The translations under genes and the position numbers were made by a program. A DNA stretch of 64,000 bases from Calothrix sp. PCC 7103. GTDB taxonomy: Bacteria > Cyanobacteriota > Cyanobacteriia > Cyanobacteriales > Nostocaceae. The DNA lies in NCBI RefSeq assembly GCF_000331305.1, contig NZ_KB217478.1:4933595-4997594 (forward strand), read 5' to 3'. Position 1 is the first letter of the stretch; every line of letters starts with the position of its first letter. The notes under the pieces are model-generated. The model was not told the origin of the DNA, did not search any database, and saw nothing but the letters and a program-made list of their open reading frames with translations. Positions 9,590-17,942 of the stretch are shown one piece after another.

Positions 9590-10219
9590 TTGATATTCCA
9601 TAGAGTGTCTCGTGAAATTTTCTTAAATAGAATGCTAGCTGCGTCCAATCAATTATTATGGTCAATGATTGGCTTACTGCTGACGATGGGGGGCACCTTC
9701 CTCGAAGCGTATGTCACCACCCTGCCTTGGAGCTGGAATCAGCATGGAATCCAAACTTTTTCTCTAGGAGTTACCTATCAAATTGGTGGAGTACTACTGG
9801 TTGGATGTTTAGGTGGTAAAAATGCTGGCGCCTTAGCACAAATTGCTTACCTAGTGATGGGTTTAACCTTACTGCCAGTATTTTCTGAAGGTGGTGGTAT
9901 TGGTTATATCAAATTATTGCAGTTTGGTTACTTGCTTGGGTTTATACCAGGAGCTTGGATTTGCGGTTTAATAGCATTTAAAGCTAGACCACGACTTGAG
10001 AGTCTTGCGTTTAGCTGTTTATGTGGTTTGTTCACTGTCCACGTTTGCGGCATTATCTATCTTGCGCTTGGTTATATATTCCAATGGAAAGGTACAGAAG
10101 CACAAACATTGATGCAAGCAATCTTAAAATATTCTTGGTACGCGCTACCTGGACAGCTTATTGTAGTTTGTGCTGTCACTGTTATCGCGTTTATATTACG
10201 ACACTTAATGTTTTATTAG
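9590..10219 (+). CDS. bioY: Biotin transporter S component BioY
   Basis: A 209-residue membrane protein of the BioY family, the biotin-binding S component of ECF transporters. Six hydrophobic segments are visible, with the family region GGGIGYIKLLQFGYLLGF at about 102-119 (the substrate-binding loop) and GGVLLVGCLGGKNAGALAQ at about 59-77. The frame opens with TTG at 9590; an in-frame GTG at 9605 or ATG at 9632 are alternatives, and the last (MLAASNQ) gives the most family-like N-terminus. It lies 25 bp upstream of lspA, an arrangement seen in other cyanobacteria. The energising ECF subunits are not in the window. Confidence 0.9.
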   Translation: MIFHRVSREIFLNRMLAASNQLLWSMIGLLLTMGGTFLEAYVTTLPWSWNQHGIQTFSLGVTYQIGGVLLVGCLGGKNAGALAQIAYLVMGLTLLPVFSEGGGIGYIKLLQFGYLLGFIPGAWICGLIAFKARPRLESLAFSCLCGLFTVHVCGIIYLALGYIFQWKGTEAQTLMQAILKYSWYALPGQLIVVCAVTVIAFILRHLMFY

Positions 10220-10244
10220 TCCTCTCCCAAGTCCCTACCAAGTA

Positions 10245-10718
10245 ATGCACCTAAAAAATCGCAATTTCTGGATAGCTGCTCTAACTGCCTTTTTCTTAGA
10301 CCAGTTGACAAAATACTGGATATTACAAAGTTTTCAACTGCGACAAACACAACCTTTAATCGCTGGAGTGTTTCATTTTACCTATGTTCGTAACTACGGC
10401 GCCGCATTTAGCATATTAGATGGGCAAGTAGAATCATTACGGTGGTTATCGTTAATTGTTAGTTTGGCTTTGATGGCTTTGGCGTTGTTGGGACCCGAAT
10501 TAAGTTTTTGGGATAGACTTGGGTATGGATTTATCCTTGGTGGAGCAATGGGTAATGGAATCGACAGGTTTGTACTCGGTTACGTCGTTGATTTTTTAGA
10601 TTTTCGCCTTATTAACTTTCCTGTATTCAATCTTGCTGATGTATTTATCAATGTCGGTATTGCTTGTTTAATTTTGGGTAGTTTCCAAAAAAGTCCTAGT
10701 TCCGACCATCGGCAGTAA
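10245..10718 (+). CDS. lspA: Lipoprotein signal peptidase II
   Basis: LspA, the aspartyl protease of the inner membrane that removes signal peptides from prolipoproteins, 157 residues. Visible motifs are FFLDQLTKYWI near the N-terminus, VRNYGAAFSIL, GAMGNGIDRFVLGYVVDFLDF with the first catalytic Asp, and FPVFNLADVFINVG with the second catalytic Asp. Four membrane segments fit the family. It would process PstS and other lipoproteins encoded here. A terminator follows. Confidence 0.97.
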   Translation: MHLKNRNFWIAALTAFFLDQLTKYWILQSFQLRQTQPLIAGVFHFTYVRNYGAAFSILDGQVESLRWLSLIVSLALMALALLGPELSFWDRLGYGFILGGAMGNGIDRFVLGYVVDFLDFRLINFPVFNLADVFINVGIACLILGSFQKSPSSDHRQ

Positions 10719-10725
10719 AAACAAT

Positions 10726-10760
10726 AATCCCGGTAACTTTTACGAAACCGGGATTTTGCA
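10726..10760. terminator. Bidirectional terminator between lspA and the repeat protein
   Basis: A perfect 9-bp stem (AATCCCGGT at 10726-10734 with ACCGGGATT at 10747-10755) and a 12-nt loop are followed by TTGCAATTTTT on the plus strand and by TTGTTTTTAC on the minus strand. It can serve both convergent transcripts. Confidence 0.8.
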
Positions 10761-10797
10761 ATTTTTGAGTTTGAATCAAAGCTATTGAAAGCAGTTT

Positions 10798-11754
10798 CTA
10801 GTTTTTAAAACCACCGGGTGCTACTTCAGAACCTGAACCAGGATTAACTGCGGGTGGAGTGTTACCAGGTAAAGTCATATTATCTGGAGTTCCAGATGTT
10901 GGCGCCTTTAGTGGCTCACTTGTACTGCTTGGTGTATCAGAAGCAGGAGCTTTTGATGGTTCACTAGAACTACCACTTGGATTAATCTCATTACCTGAAC
11001 TGCCAGGGGCGCCTGGTAATGGAGCTAAAGGTGCAGTTTGTCTATTGCTGCCACCAGAAGAAGGAGTTATACCAGGAGTTTCAGTGCTGCTACCAGGTAC
11101 AGAAGGAGTTGCACCAGGAGTTTCGTTGCTACTACCAGGTAATGGTGTAACTGGAACGGTTAGTTGATTACTGCCACCAGGATTATTAGTACCTGGTTCT
11201 ACGGGGTTAACGGTACCTTCAGGACTTGGGGCGCCTGTTGGGTTGGTATCGCTGGGTGCGCTGCTACCTGTACCAGGTGTAGGTGTGCTATCAGGAGTAT
11301 TAATGCTACCAGGATTATTAGTACCTGGTTCTACGGGGTTAATGGTACCTTCAGGACTTGGGGCACCTGTTGGGTTGGTATCACTAGGTGCGCTGCTACC
11401 TGTACCAGGAGTGGATGAATCTGGAGTTGTTGTAGATGGGTCAACAGGAGTACTTCCTCCTGTTGGACTGCCAGTTACACCAGGAGTGTTTTGTTCTGAT
11501 GAACTACCACTGCCATCTGCTGGATTCGCATTTGCACGGCCTTCACAACGTGAATTTAATGGATAATTTTTACATAAAATTTCCATTACATCAGGAGCTA
11601 GTTCTTTTGGAGGTGCTGCTTGAGCAACCTTGGACTCGTTTTCTCTTTGCGCTTGGATCAACTCTGGAAATTTTGTTGATTGAGCGGCTGCTACGTTGCA
11701 AGATAGCGCCAATCCGAAGGCTGTACCTACTAAGGTCAGGAATTTTTCCTTCAT
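10798..11754 (-). CDS. Secreted Pro/Ser/Thr/Gly-rich repeat protein
   Basis: I choose the start at 11754: it gives MKEKFLTLVGTAFGLALSCNV, a clean signal peptide ending near AAAQS, with GAGG about 9 nt upstream; an earlier frame start at 11805 adds 17 unlikely residues. After a short mature head with the motif ILCKNYPLNSRC (two cysteines, seen in several cyanobacterial secreted proteins), the remaining 230 residues are low complexity (PGTGSSAPSDTNPTGAPSPEG and similar). Two 101-bp segments (11177-11277 and 11309-11409, period 132 bp) are nearly identical. No enzymatic domain is visible. A cell-envelope or extracellular linker role is possible; function unknown. Confidence 0.75.
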   Translation of the reverse strand: MKEKFLTLVGTAFGLALSCNVAAAQSTKFPELIQAQRENESKVAQAAPPKELAPDVMEILCKNYPLNSRCEGRANANPADGSGSSSEQNTPGVTGSPTGGSTPVDPSTTTPDSSTPGTGSSAPSDTNPTGAPSPEGTINPVEPGTNNPGSINTPDSTPTPGTGSSAPSDTNPTGAPSPEGTVNPVEPGTNNPGGSNQLTVPVTPLPGSSNETPGATPSVPGSSTETPGITPSSGGSNRQTAPLAPLPGAPGSSGNEINPSGSSSEPSKAPASDTPSSTSEPLKAPTSGTPDNMTLPGNTPPAVNPGSGSEVAPGGFKN

Positions 11755-12253
11755 ATTACTTAACCTCAACACCTCGACACATACTCCGCCCATTAAATCA
11801 AACAACGGGTTTTAGAAAATCTTCCCTTATAGGGATGTATCTTCAATAAAAATATGTATAACAACTATTTTTTCGGGTGTTGAGGCTGTTATGTTAGGTA
11901 AAATTTATGTCAGCTATATATTCTTTACTAGTTTACACTAACATCAATATATCAGAATATGTGTATTCTCTTTAGAGAGCGTAACTTAGATATAGACAAT
12001 AGTATAGAGTTTCGGACCAAGTCAATCAAAGAGTTAATGAGTGTATATTTAGTTTTAATAAGTATGTAACATTCTTGACAAAGTAATTCTAATTAATAAA
12101 TTTAATTAATGTATATTTATTTAGTATCTATTGAGTTGGAAACAATTCAGTATAACCAGCGTCTTGTTAGGCTTGTGATTACAATGGTGGAATAGCTAGC
12201 ATCGCATGTAAGTAAGTCTAAATTTTAAGTAAAAACCGTGGTGTGAATAGTAG
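11755..12253. other. Divergent AT-rich intergenic region
   Basis: About 500 bp between the secreted repeat protein and the FHA-PBP gene. It must hold both promoters. Very AT-rich; no ORF, no long inverted repeat and no confident promoter pair could be named. Confidence 0.5.
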
Positions 12254-14524
12254 ATGAGTTCCCCCCAACCTCCTCAAAAACCGCAAACTTTGCTTGGTCA
12301 GTTGACGCAAGCAGTGCAGACAATTCAAGCTCGAGTCGATTTTTCCAAATTAGCACTCAAGCCAAATGCCAGAGTTCCGGAACTCTGGGTACAAGATGCG
12401 GGGGCATCTCAAGCAGAAGTATATCCGTTGCTAGGCGACCGATATATGCTTGGTCGTAGTTCTAAATCCTCCGATATTGTTGTCCGCAACCCAGTAGTTA
12501 GTCAAATACATTTGTCCCTGTCGCGCGACTCTAGTCAACGGCGCCCAGTATTTGTAATTAAAGATGAAAATTCGACAAATGGTATTTATCGAGGTAAACG
12601 TCGCGTCAACACCTTAGAGTTACGTCACGGCGATATTTTGACTCTTGGACCACCGGAACTTGCCGCTTCGGTGCGCTTACAATATGTTGACCCACCACCT
12701 TGGTATGTTAAAGCTGCCACGTGGACAGGTTATGGGGTTGGTGCTGTAGCTGGTTTAGTTGCTTTAACTATCGGTGTTGAGTGGTTGAAATTTTCAGTTC
12801 GTCCGCTTCCTGGTGCCACACGTTCACCAATCGTAATTACAGCACGCGACGGTATTACTCCACTGCGCGAAACACGAACTATCGCGCACATCGACCTCAA
12901 ACAGATGGAAGACTTTGGCCCTTACCTAGCTAATGCCGTCGTCGCTTCGGAAGACAGCCGTTACTATTGGCATCCTGGTGTTGACCCATTAGGAGTGTTA
13001 CGGGCGTTAACTATTAATGCTCGTAGTGGCGATGTTCAGCAGGGTGCTTCGACGGTAACACAGCAGGTAGCGCGCAGTTTGTTCCGCGATTATGTTGGAA
13101 CCCAAGATTCACTTGGTCGTAAGTTTCGTGAAGCTGTTGTATCGCTCAAATTAGAGACTTTTTACAGCAAAAACGATATTTTGCTTACTTATCTCAACCG
13201 AGTCTTCTTAGGCGCCAATACTTCTGGTTTTGAGGATGCATCCAGATTTTATTTTGACAAATCGGCAAAAGAACTGACTTTAGCTGAAGCGTCAATGCTA
13301 GTGGCAATTCTACCAGCACCAAATCGATTCGATTACTGCGGCGCCGGAGAGAAAAAATTCCGAACAATCGAATATCGTAACCGTGTCTTGCGGCGTATGC
13401 TCGATATGGGCAAAATTAAGCAAGATGAATATAACCGCGCTCGACGTTCACCTGTAGAAATCAGCCCTAAAGTTTGCGAACAGCAGGCAAAAACTATTGC
13501 CCCTTATTTTTACGACTATGTTTATTCTGAACTTGAAACAATATTGGGGGCAGATTTAGCACGAGAAGGCAACTTTATTGTTGAGACCCAACTCGACCCA
13601 ACAATTCAAACTCAAGCTGAAACAGCGCTACGTAATTCAGTACGTACAGATGGCGCAAATGTTGGTTACTCACAAGGGGCGATTGTAACTATTGATACGA
13701 GTACGGGTGGAATTTTAGCAATGGTAGGTGGTACAGACTACCGTCGCAGTCAATTCAACCGTGCTTTTCAAGCAAAACGCCAACCAGGTTCAACTTTTAA
13801 AATTTTTGCTTACACAGCAGCTATAGAGAAAGGATTTTCGCCGTCCAAATCTTATTCCTGTGATGCTTTACGTTGGCAAGGGTTTTTGTACAAACCTTGT
13901 CGGTCGGGTCCTGGTGGAAGTTTAAGTTTGGCAACGGGACTAGCTTTATCAGAAAACCCAATTGCTTTGAGAGTAGCGCAGGATGTGGGGCTAAACAAAG
14001 TTGTCGAAGAAGCAAAACGTTTGGGAATACGTTCACCACTTGACCCCGTACCTGGTTTAATACTAGGGCAAAGCGTTGTGAATGTATTAGAAATGACTGG
14101 AGCATTCGGCGCCATTGCTAACAACGGTTTATTACATCGTCCCCACGCAATTAGTCGCATTTTAGACAGTAGTGATTGTCCTGACCGTAATGATTTAAAA
14201 ACCTGTCGGGTTATCTACTCCTACGACCAAGACCCAGATGCTAACAAGCGTGTTCTGTCAAAAAACGTAGCTTCTACAATGACGGGGTTACTTAGGGGTG
14301 TAATTACAAACGGTACAGGCAAAGGCGCCGCGATTGGTTTTGGAGAAGCAGGCAAAACTGGCACTACCGATAAAAACGTAGACCTTTGGTTCATTGGTTT
14401 TATTCCCGGTCGGCGCCTTGCCACAGGTATTTGGCTTGGAAACGACGAAATTAAAGCGACATCTGGTAGCAGCGCTCAAGCTGCAAAACTGTGGGGTAAT
14501 TACATGGGACGAATTGTTAAATAA
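12254..14524 (+). CDS. Class A penicillin-binding protein with N-terminal FHA domain
   Basis: A 756-residue bifunctional peptidoglycan synthase. An FHA domain occupies about residues 45-130 (LGRSSKSSDIVV, SQIHLSL, NSTNGIY), so phosphothreonine binding is expected. A membrane segment follows at about 153-176. The glycosyltransferase family 51 domain (about 205-380) has the catalytic Glu in EDSRYYWHPGVD (about 233) and GASTVTQQVARSLF. The transpeptidase domain has STFK with Ser at about 513, SEN about 565, and KTGTT with Lys at about 701. All catalytic motifs are intact. FHA fusion suggests control of wall synthesis by Ser/Thr kinases, which fits filamentous cyanobacteria with many such kinases; the fusion is known in cyanobacteria. 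Confidence 0.95.
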   Translation: MSSPQPPQKPQTLLGQLTQAVQTIQARVDFSKLALKPNARVPELWVQDAGASQAEVYPLLGDRYMLGRSSKSSDIVVRNPVVSQIHLSLSRDSSQRRPVFVIKDENSTNGIYRGKRRVNTLELRHGDILTLGPPELAASVRLQYVDPPPWYVKAATWTGYGVGAVAGLVALTIGVEWLKFSVRPLPGATRSPIVITARDGITPLRETRTIAHIDLKQMEDFGPYLANAVVASEDSRYYWHPGVDPLGVLRALTINARSGDVQQGASTVTQQVARSLFRDYVGTQDSLGRKFREAVVSLKLETFYSKNDILLTYLNRVFLGANTSGFEDASRFYFDKSAKELTLAEASMLVAILPAPNRFDYCGAGEKKFRTIEYRNRVLRRMLDMGKIKQDEYNRARRSPVEISPKVCEQQAKTIAPYFYDYVYSELETILGADLAREGNFIVETQLDPTIQTQAETALRNSVRTDGANVGYSQGAIVTIDTSTGGILAMVGGTDYRRSQFNRAFQAKRQPGSTFKIFAYTAAIEKGFSPSKSYSCDALRWQGFLYKPCRSGPGGSLSLATGLALSENPIALRVAQDVGLNKVVEEAKRLGIRSPLDPVPGLILGQSVVNVLEMTGAFGAIANNGLLHRPHAISRILDSSDCPDRNDLKTCRVIYSYDQDPDANKRVLSKNVASTMTGLLRGVITNGTGKGAAIGFGEAGKTGTTDKNVDLWFIGFIPGRRLATGIWLGNDEIKATSGSSAQAAKLWGNYMGRIVK

Positions 14525-14556
14525 AGTGCTGAGTGCTGAGTGCTGAGTGCTGAGTG
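14525..14556. repeat. STRR: four AGTGCTG heptamers
   Basis: Four perfect tandem copies of AGTGCTG follow the PBP stop codon by one base and run into a fifth partial copy. The same heptamer, in either direction, is found at 21825-21885, 28203-28225 and 28250-28270. It is a typical STRR of heterocystous cyanobacteria. Confidence 0.85.
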
Positions 14557-14629
14557 TCATGCTGAACGTAGTGAAGCATCTCTATAACTTCTTAAAATTT
14601 TAAAGATTCTTCGCTGCGCTCAGAATGAC
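14556..14629. repeat. Imperfect 26-bp inverted repeat element
   Basis: Arms 14556-14581 (GTCATGCTGAACGTAGTGAA...) and 14604-14629 are imperfect reverse complements with a 22-nt loop. The arm 14604-14629 in reverse reads GTCATTCTGAGCGCAGCGAA, a sequence I recognise as a widely dispersed bacterial intergenic repeat. It may act as a terminator for the PBP gene or be a MITE-like relic. Heptamer TAACTCC repeats follow at 14646-14690. Confidence 0.65.
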
Positions 14630-14700
14630 AATTTATGTCTTATCCAACTTCTAACTCCTAACTCCTAACTTCTAACTCCTAACTCAGCACTTTTCACTTT

Positions 14701-16215
14701 TTATTGATATCCTTGCCAAGGTTGAATTTCTAACGTCCCACTAGGTTTAAATATAACTTCATAGTGAGCGAGAGGTTGCTTGGTATCTGGTGGAGCAACG
14801 TTAGAACCGTAGATTTCGTTAAAAATTTTAGGCAGGGGAGTTTCTCGGTAAAAGTCAAAAGCTCCTTTGTTCAGTGGTTCGTAGTCAGCAATTACACCTT
14901 CTTTATTCACTGCTACTCGGTATTTTAAGTCAGTGTTGAAGCTTGGCGTACCACTCCAACTATTACGAAGCGTATCGTATAATTTTGTATTTAATTCTTT
15001 GAGTTGATTTGCATCTTTAATTTTTTCGCCAACTACTTGTGGTGGTTTAGAATAACCCAACCAAGGACTAACTTCTAACACCCCTTGTTTTCTAAATACA
15101 ACTCGGAACTGAGCGATTGGTTCATTTGTTGCTAAACTTCTTGTTGCAGGGTTGTAGAGCAAATTGGGTAAAGGCGTTTGACTTACTGCGTCATTTGAAT
15201 TTTTGTTAACTGGTTTATAGCCAAGAATTGCACCATCAGCTCCTACACCCACACGAAATACTACATCTTCATTCAAGGCGCCGCGTCCTGCCCAAGCTGG
15301 GTTGATTTGGTTGTATAATTGGCGATTTAATGCGCGTAGTTGTGATGGGTCGGTAATTTCTGGAACTGTCTTTAAAAGTGCCTCAATATCTTGAGGGACA
15401 CCTGGAGTCGCTGCAACTGTTGGTGTTGGTGTGAGTGCAGGAGTCGGTGCCGACAATGTGTCTATAGTAGGAGTCGGAGTTGCTGTTATTCCAGGTGTGG
15501 GAACAGTAGCTGCATCGTTTACTACCGGGGTGGGTGAAACTCCAACCGGAGTTGCCACATTTGGCGCCGAATTCGCTGTTAGACTATTTGAGTTTTTTTG
15601 AGCTTCGGGTTGTGGGACCCTTGGTTGAGGTATGGGAATTAAGCTAAATGCAAGCGCTGCTGCTGCTAAACTCGATAACCCTACTGTTGCTGGTACAATC
15701 TGTTTTGTTACAGAGTCGCTGGCTCCACCTGGACGTTGAGATGATTGAAGGGCTAAAGTTAATTCTGGTAGTGTTTGGGTATCCGCAAAAAATTGGTCTA
15801 CCGCTTCAACTAAATCGAACAATTGTACTGTATTAAGTTCGATTTCAACAGGCATTTTGACATCAGAATTAAAAGAGTCAACAGAATGAATAGTTTCTGA
15901 ACTAACAATTAATTTGTGGCGATTGCTATCAATTTTATGCAGTTGCACTATATCAGTATCTTTATTTTGCGAAAGTGGGTTTGGAACATTGCTCAAGAAT
16001 TCTTGTGCGTAACCACTAACTACACGTACTAAGTTTTCAAAAAATTCGCGTCCACCAACCAGAGGTTGCTTTAAACCAGATAAATAGCATTCGACATTAA
16101 CTAATATAGATAGTTCTGGACGCATTTCTTGGAAATGTGTGGCTTTACTGGCGTCGCTTAAACCTTCTAGAAGCAGTGTGCAATTGGGTAAACTATATTT
16201 TCTTTGAATATTCAT
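14701..16215 (-). CDS. DUF4335 family protein with duplicated C-terminal domain
   Basis: A 504-residue cyanobacterial protein. The N-terminal 180 residues (starting with an RKYSLPNCTLLLEGLSD-type segment) match the DUF4335 family. A hydrophobic segment lies at about 180-197, followed by a Pro/Thr/Ala-rich linker (200-275), and then two copies of a roughly 110-residue domain (about 285-395 and 400-504). Each copy runs from QLR/KxLNxxLY through NxDVxFRVxVxxxGxIxxYxPxNK to TPLPxxxxxP and ends xLEVxPWxGY. It starts 4 bp after the DUF3038 gene, so the two are one operon, a conserved cyanobacterial pairing. Function is unknown; the membrane anchor with an outside repeat domain suggests an envelope role. 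Confidence 0.8.
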   Translation of the reverse strand: MNIQRKYSLPNCTLLLEGLSDASKATHFQEMRPELSILVNVECYLSGLKQPLVGGREFFENLVRVVSGYAQEFLSNVPNPLSQNKDTDIVQLHKIDSNRHKLIVSSETIHSVDSFNSDVKMPVEIELNTVQLFDLVEAVDQFFADTQTLPELTLALQSSQRPGGASDSVTKQIVPATVGLSSLAAAALAFSLIPIPQPRVPQPEAQKNSNSLTANSAPNVATPVGVSPTPVVNDAATVPTPGITATPTPTIDTLSAPTPALTPTPTVAATPGVPQDIEALLKTVPEITDPSQLRALNRQLYNQINPAWAGRGALNEDVVFRVGVGADGAILGYKPVNKNSNDAVSQTPLPNLLYNPATRSLATNEPIAQFRVVFRKQGVLEVSPWLGYSKPPQVVGEKIKDANQLKELNTKLYDTLRNSWSGTPSFNTDLKYRVAVNKEGVIADYEPLNKGAFDFYRETPLPKIFNEIYGSNVAPPDTKQPLAHYEVIFKPSGTLEIQPWQGYQ

Positions 16216-16219
16216 AATT

Positions 16220-16861
16220 TTAATTCACTTCACCGTCGAAAAGGCTAATCCAAAACCGTTGCATTCCAGCAGTTCCGGTACAAAATAATAATTTGCCTAG
16301 CAAATCAATTGCTAGCTCATCTAGTTTTTCGTCGCTAGTAATAGATAGTAGACCCGAACGACGTGGATTCATGCGGCTTTTGAAATGCGCGCGGAACCTT
16401 TCCAAGTAGTTCGATAACCGAAGATTTTGTTCTAGTGGTATTTGTTTATCAGTCATTTGCTGGTATATCATCAGCAATTGGCGAATTGTGACTGTTAAGC
16501 GACGTGCAATGTAACAGGCTATTACTACTAGAGCTTTTGCTTCCATAATACTTAAGGGGCGCCGTATATGCGCTCTTCGCATTGGATTACTGCTACGCAT
16601 TCGCCACAGGTTTACTCGGTCTTTAATAATACCTTTAAGGTCTAATTCTTCAGCAAAAGCCAAAATTGCTTCAGAACCTCCTAGCTCTAAAGCTTCAATC
16701 GCAAGTAAAATCAGGTCGATTTGCAACCGAGTTCGACGGGGACAATCTTGTCCCTCAATCGCTGGTTCTGGTAAAGTGTCCAAAATCATCGGAAGCGACG
16801 ACGGCATTGAATTATGGTTATAGGACGTTAAACTAGCTGAGACATTCATTATAAATACCAC
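16220..16861 (-). CDS. DUF3038 family protein
   Basis: A 213-residue, mostly helical protein recognised as the cyanobacterial DUF3038 family by the segment around residues 28-60 (LPEPAIEGQDCPRRTRLQID, then LLAIEALELGGSEA) and by RVNLWRMRSSNPMRR. There is no signal peptide or membrane segment. Frame start 16861 could be shortened to ATG 16849 or to a later Met; the first 15-20 residues vary. It is translationally adjacent to the DUF4335 gene downstream (4-bp gap), and the pair is conserved across cyanobacteria. Function is unknown. Confidence 0.8.
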   Translation of the reverse strand: MVFIMNVSASLTSYNHNSMPSSLPMILDTLPEPAIEGQDCPRRTRLQIDLILLAIEALELGGSEAILAFAEELDLKGIIKDRVNLWRMRSSNPMRRAHIRRPLSIMEAKALVVIACYIARRLTVTIRQLLMIYQQMTDKQIPLEQNLRLSNYLERFRAHFKSRMNPRRSGLLSITSDEKLDELAIDLLGKLLFCTGTAGMQRFWISLFDGEVN

Positions 16862-17301
16862 TACAAGGCTGCATATGACTACATAAAACTACTTTAAAGA
16901 TACCCAAGCGTTAACCTTTACACCCTCCTCTTAGCGACGATAAAGCACTGCATGATATATACATTAGTTACTCATTCGATTGAAAGGTTTCCGTATACTC
17001 AAATCAAATGTTTTTATTACATAGTTTAACCACTAAGTTAATCACATCTGACGTTTCGAGCTACATCTTACCTGCATCATTCATTCTGATTCCTGTTTGA
17101 TTGCTCTTGTGGGGTAGGTTGTTCCATCCCCTAGCTTCGTGTAGATTGGGTTAATCGTCAATGAGTCAACTGTAACGGAGTCCGCAAATCAAACGAATAC
17201 CGTTATAATGTACGATTTGACAGGACAACGCCATCCGTATATTTAACAAGCGGCGCCGACATCAACTGATTTAATTAAATATATTGTATGGATTTGATTG
17301 T
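16862..17301. other. Divergent intergenic region upstream of apt
   Basis: 440 bp between the DUF3038 gene and apt. A consensus -10 TATAAT at 17204-17209 on the plus strand is the best promoter candidate for apt, putting the start of transcription near 17216 and giving an 85-nt leader. No good -35 is seen. The rest has no ORF or clear structure. Confidence 0.5.
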
Positions 17302-17820
17302 ATGGATTTAAAGTCATTAATTCGGGACATCCCAGATTTTCCTAAGCCAGGTATTGTATTTCGCGATATTACAACATTACTGCGTGATGCGAAGGGGTTG
17401 CGATACACCATAGATTTACTGAAACAGAGATGTATTGACGCAAACTTGACGGTCGATTACGTAGTAGGCATGGAATCACGGGGATTCATTTTTGCTACTC
17501 CTTTAGCATACGAATTAGGTGCTGGTTTTATTCCGGTACGTAAACCAGGCAAATTGCCAAGTGCCGTCCATTCAATCGAGTACCAATTAGAATATGGTAC
17601 TGACTGTTTGGAAATCCATCAGGATGCTATTCGACCAGATTGCAAAGTTTTAATCGTAGACGATTTAATTGCAACTGGTGGTACTGCTGCTGCGACCGCT
17701 AAACTGTTACAGTTGTGCGGCTGCAATCTAGTAGGATTTGGTTTTATTATCGAGCTACGGGACTTAAACGGGCGAGCATCTTTACCAAATGTACCGATTA
17801 TCTCGCTCGTTGAGTATTAA
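17302..17820 (+). CDS. apt: Adenine phosphoribosyltransferase
   Basis: Apt salvages adenine to AMP using PRPP. The 172-residue product from ATG 17302 begins [18 protein letters not shown], the canonical Apt start; the frame is open to a TTG at 17284, which I reject. The PRPP-binding motif is [16 protein letters not shown] (about 118-133), and the upstream flexible loop region contains RKPGKLP. Length and motifs are those of the cytoplasmic homodimeric enzyme. Confidence 0.96.
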   Translation: MDLKSLIRDIPDFPKPGIVFRDITTLLRDAKGLRYTIDLLKQRCIDANLTVDYVVGMESRGFIFATPLAYELGAGFIPVRKPGKLPSAVHSIEYQLEYGTDCLEIHQDAIRPDCKVLIVDDLIATGGTAAATAKLLQLCGCNLVGFGFIIELRDLNGRASLPNVPIISLVEY

Positions 17821-17839
17821 ACCATTGTGACTTGGGATT

Positions 17840-17916
17840 GGTGCGTGACTACTAACTGGTGCGTGACGCTAGGAGTCTTATAACTACGTTAGAATTTTTT
17901 ATTAGCGTCACGCACC
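17840..17916. repeat. 14-bp perfect inverted repeat (GGTGCGTGACGCTA)
   Basis: GGTGCGTGACGCTA at 17858-17871 and its exact complement at 17903-17916 flank a 31-nt loop; a third partial direct copy (GGTGCGTGAC) starts at 17840. It follows apt by about 20-40 bp. No U-tract follows on the plus strand, so it is a repeat or processing hairpin rather than a classic terminator. The TAGCGTCACGCACC form is a repeat I associate with Nostocales intergenic regions. Confidence 0.7.
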
Positions 17917-17942
17917 CTACTATTAACTATTAAATTATCATT

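Noticed and set aside
10859-11566. Several plus-strand frames of 80-107 codons
   Set aside because: They are shadows of the low-complexity repeat protein on the minus strand.
17858-17916. Terminator of apt
   Set aside because: The 14-bp stem is perfect, but no U-tract follows on the plus strand and the loop is 31 nt; I list it as a repeat only.
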